A DNA stretch of 64,000 bases from Sclerodactyla briareus (lineage: Eukaryota > Echinodermata > Holothuroidea > Dendrochirotida > Sclerodactylidae). The notes under the pieces are model-generated. The model was given only the letters and a program-made list of their open reading frames with translations. It was not told where the DNA came from and did not search any database. Both the position numbers and the translations under genes were made by a program. The stretch spans positions 1 through 64,000 of the forward strand of contig JAODTK010005910.1 in NCBI GenBank assembly GCA_026419785.1. Direction: 5' to 3'. Numbering within the stretch: position 1 is the stretch's first letter; each line of letters begins with the position of its first letter. Shown here piece by piece: positions 61,340-64,000 of the stretch.

Positions 61340-61800
61340 AAGCTAAGTTCCACATGACTTGCAAAATAATTGAACCCTGGTAGTATGTGCTCCATCACGC
61401 ATGATGAGTACAAAAGGGTTATTATTTTCAATAAAGACCGAGGGGTTGAATTTGGGGGAAAAGTGTAAAAATTTCTCGTAGTTTTTTTCCTTTTTACTAA
61501 CGATTTTTATTCGGTATCGAATACGGTCTTTTTTGAGAAAACATCGTGAACTACATTGTAAGTAGGCTAAGTCCATCATGCTTGGCTAGATGAAGGTTCA
61601 AACTTGTTTGGTGTGTTCCTCCTGATACCACCGATGTATTTATTTTGTAGGCAAAAAGAGGAAAAGTGGAAACCTGACAATTCTGAAAATTTTTCGAAAA
61701 TTTTAACTTTTTAAAATCCCAGGCAAAGGCAGGCAGGCCTACCCAGATCATGTTCAAACTTGTTAGTTCCGGTTCCGCCGTGATGAGTACATGATGTGTT
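61340..61800. repeat. Divergent tandem repeat, period ~200 bp
   Basis: Three similar segments carry a '..tgaacc/caaacttg..t..gt..tcc..c..atgatgagtac' block (~61,370, ~61,595, ~61,755). Between them lie 'ggggaaaagtg.aaa..tct' versus 'gaggaaaagtggaaacctga' blocks (~61,455 and ~61,656). The copies are strongly diverged. The layout resembles the array at 53.3-54.2 kb (shared 'atgatgagtac' word). Confidence 0.5.
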
Positions 61801-64000
61801 CAGAGTATCATCAAGAACGCCTTTGGCGTTCTGTTTGAAGAATCGCTCATATATAAAGATGAGCTATATTGGGATTATCATCTTTGGCTTCATGTGGGCA
61901 CAAACACTTACCATACTTCCTCTCTCATCTGATTCGCGTTCCGAGTATGGTGTGATATGAATGCTGCCCTATGGCTCCGCATGACCTTCTATCTTCAGCT
62001 TGCCATTGTTCAGCCGTTTCAGTGGGTTTTTCCTATACTATTTATCTACACTGGAGTCTTCTCTTGGGCGGGTCACCCTATGCTGATTGTGTACGCTTGC
62101 AATACCTCTCTATCATATTCGCCATACCCTTCGCCCTGTTTGTGCTTATTTTTAACGATAAATTAATTATTGTACTCCTCCCTACGATCTTACGTAACGG
62201 CCTACCTCTCTGCTGATCCTGACGATGTACTAATGCAGAGATCCCGTTTAAGGTTGTTTTTGCATGCATGGTAGATGGCTCTGAACAGAGGTTTTTATTT
62301 GAGCCAGCCAAGGCTGCTACTTGAGGTATGGCTAGTATTACAGAGGGGGGGCCAACGAAACGCTATATGCAGGTAGAGATACCTAAATTATCTGGTTGGC
62401 TCGGGCGAGTACGTATACGATAAGCGTAATACTAGAATGACAAGAAAGACTCAAAACACCCTATAAAAAGCATCCTACTATCTGTTGTTGTCTTGCAAAC
62501 GTCCTTCTCATTCATTCCCGGGGTTGAAACGGCGGCTCATTCCAATGACTGCATTCTTCGGCGAGATGCTTCATGTATGACCGTGGGTTTTAGGCCTCGC
62601 GGGGCTTGTGAATTCATTGTCTCTCATAAACTGATAATGTTGCGTCGTTTTTTGGACTGGCTTCAGGCGAATGTGTATCATCTGTTGCAGTGTGATGATT
62701 CGTAGGTGCCTACATCTCTCACACTGTCTATCACTCGCATGGACTGAATATTAGGTACGTCACAGGCACTCTTCTTAATAGCTGTAGTGGAAGCAAAGTT
62801 GTGGCTCCAGTCTGGCTCATACAATGTACGATTGGTAGTTTGGTGTGCTATAATATGGTAACAAATGGGATCAAGGACCTGGGAACACCTATGTCTGGTA
62901 GCCTCATTTATTTATTGAACGACCTAACTGTTCTCGTTTCAAAAACTTTAACGGTTAACTGTAAATTAAAACTAAACACACGATCATATGTCCTGGTTCC
63001 GGTCAACCTTTGTGACATATCTCCATGAATTGGCTTCGCAGGAAATTAATCTCACAAATTAGTAAATTTAATTGCTATATCTAAGACAGAACATGAGTTT
63101 GCTGGTGAAGTATAGGTCTGTGCAATCTGATAAGAATGGTGGTCAGCCTACCGTCCGACCTCGCGCGAATGTCCATTTGTATACATTCGTTCTCAACACT
63201 GAAACAACAAGAGACACACAAAAGAAAGATGGACGACCAAATTACATAAATAACATAGATACATACGCTTCCGTGACCCGATCCAATGCTAAATTTTCTC
63301 TCCGTACGTGGCAACTGTGCAAAAGCAAACGTTGAGCGACCCCCATAAGCAAAACACAATCTGATATCACCGTATCAATGTAACGCGTCATAAAAGCAGC
63401 TGGAAGGTATGAGTTCAAACATGAACTGTCCAGGTTCAAGTACCATTGGTGGTCTATACAACGGATTATAGTAATGAAACAAATAAACCACAGCCATATA
63501 GTAACATCGCAACAGTGGGTTTTACTTTCGATTTGTGGTAATGTTTCAACATTTATCGGTCTGTGTTTTACTTTCGCTGTTCTGTATGGAAGATTGAAAA
63601 CAATCTCCTGAAGTCCAGGAAAACCCACTCATATTCATTCATATTCTTTGATTTTTTTTTTTGTTCCTTTTGAAATTCAACAACTGAGGTCCTGACGTAA
63701 CTTGGCATTACTTCTTTTGTTCTGTATCTGTCGGCAAAGTCTTGTGTTGCTGCTAGACGCCTAGATCTATAGGAGTTTCACAAGTGTGGGATGTTTTCTT
63801 TACAAGTATAGAGTTTTAACAATGTCTAGAGGTTTACAAGAATGAGTTAGGCCAATCATATTACGAGAGAAATGATAAAGAACAATCAACTCACTTCTCA
63901 GTCCGTGTTTCCTTCAAATGTTCAAATTCACACTGAGAGTCGCTTGACACATAGGCTTGTAAGTATCATTTTTCTCTTAGGCAAACTTGGTTTAATGTGA
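61800..64000. other. No gene called; tyrosine-motif frame at 63.2 kb
   Basis: Open frames on both strands lack recognised domains. The plus frame 63,072-63,335 contains GRPNYINNIDTYASV, reminiscent of phosphotyrosine docking sites, but has no convincing splice context. A T-run lies at ~63,652-63,662. Confidence 0.3.

Overview
The window is animal nuclear DNA, most likely from a marine invertebrate. It is intron-rich and AT-leaning. It carries decayed non-LTR retrotransposons (Tx1/L1-like and Jockey/CR1/L2-like), tRNA-derived SINEs, hAT-type MITE debris, CATA, ATT, AAG and GT microsatellites, long homopolymers, and GGCCTA-type motifs. An echinoderm or another deuterostome would fit, but the sequence does not settle it. 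There is no operon structure, no rRNA, no CRISPR and no prokaryotic gene. Reading frames of recognisable proteins break by single bases everywhere, including inside near-identical satellite units. This may mean an unpolished long-read assembly as well as true decay, so intactness cannot be judged.

Layout. 0.1-3.9 kb: a ~1.9 kb unit duplicated in tandem. 6.06-7.90 kb: plus-strand Jockey/CR1-type LINE. 10.3-11.2 kb: an unrecognised stretch with a 102-bp internal duplication. 14.3-14.7 kb: tRNA-derived SINE. 17.9-19.7 kb: minus-strand CR1/L2-type LINE (endonuclease and start of RT). 20.9-25.7 kb: nearly full-length plus-strand Tx1/L1-type LINE with ORF1 and ORF2. 27.5-28.2 kb: first copies of an element embedded in CATA microsatellite. 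31.8-36.3 kb: CAAGTC-rich blocks and hairpins. 37.75-38.0 kb: a second SINE family. 39.4-40.9 kb: minus-strand LINE split by a 213-bp hAT-like MITE with 8-bp target duplications. 42.5-45.3 kb: a 42-bp minisatellite of about 65 copies. 53.3-54.2 kb and 61.3-61.8 kb: divergent longer-period tandem repeats. 57.1-57.4 and 60.9-61.2 kb: further copies of the CATA-embedded element, the last one inverted.

The only likely host genes lie at 46-57 kb. A minus-strand immunoglobulin-domain exon (~56.7-56.9 kb) is followed 8 kb downstream by a 120-bp hydrophobic exon with splice sites in matching phase 1 (48,713-48,832) and a charged, tyrosine-containing terminal exon (~47.8-47.9 kb). Together these suggest an Ig-superfamily transmembrane receptor. 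A second, weaker Ig-like exon lies on the plus strand near 50.0-50.2 kb, and short plus-strand candidate exons with tyrosine motifs lie at 48.3-48.7 kb. The locus could be a small cluster of Ig receptor genes in both orientations. Apart from the first Ig exon these are inferences. Most other stretches hold nothing that can be named.
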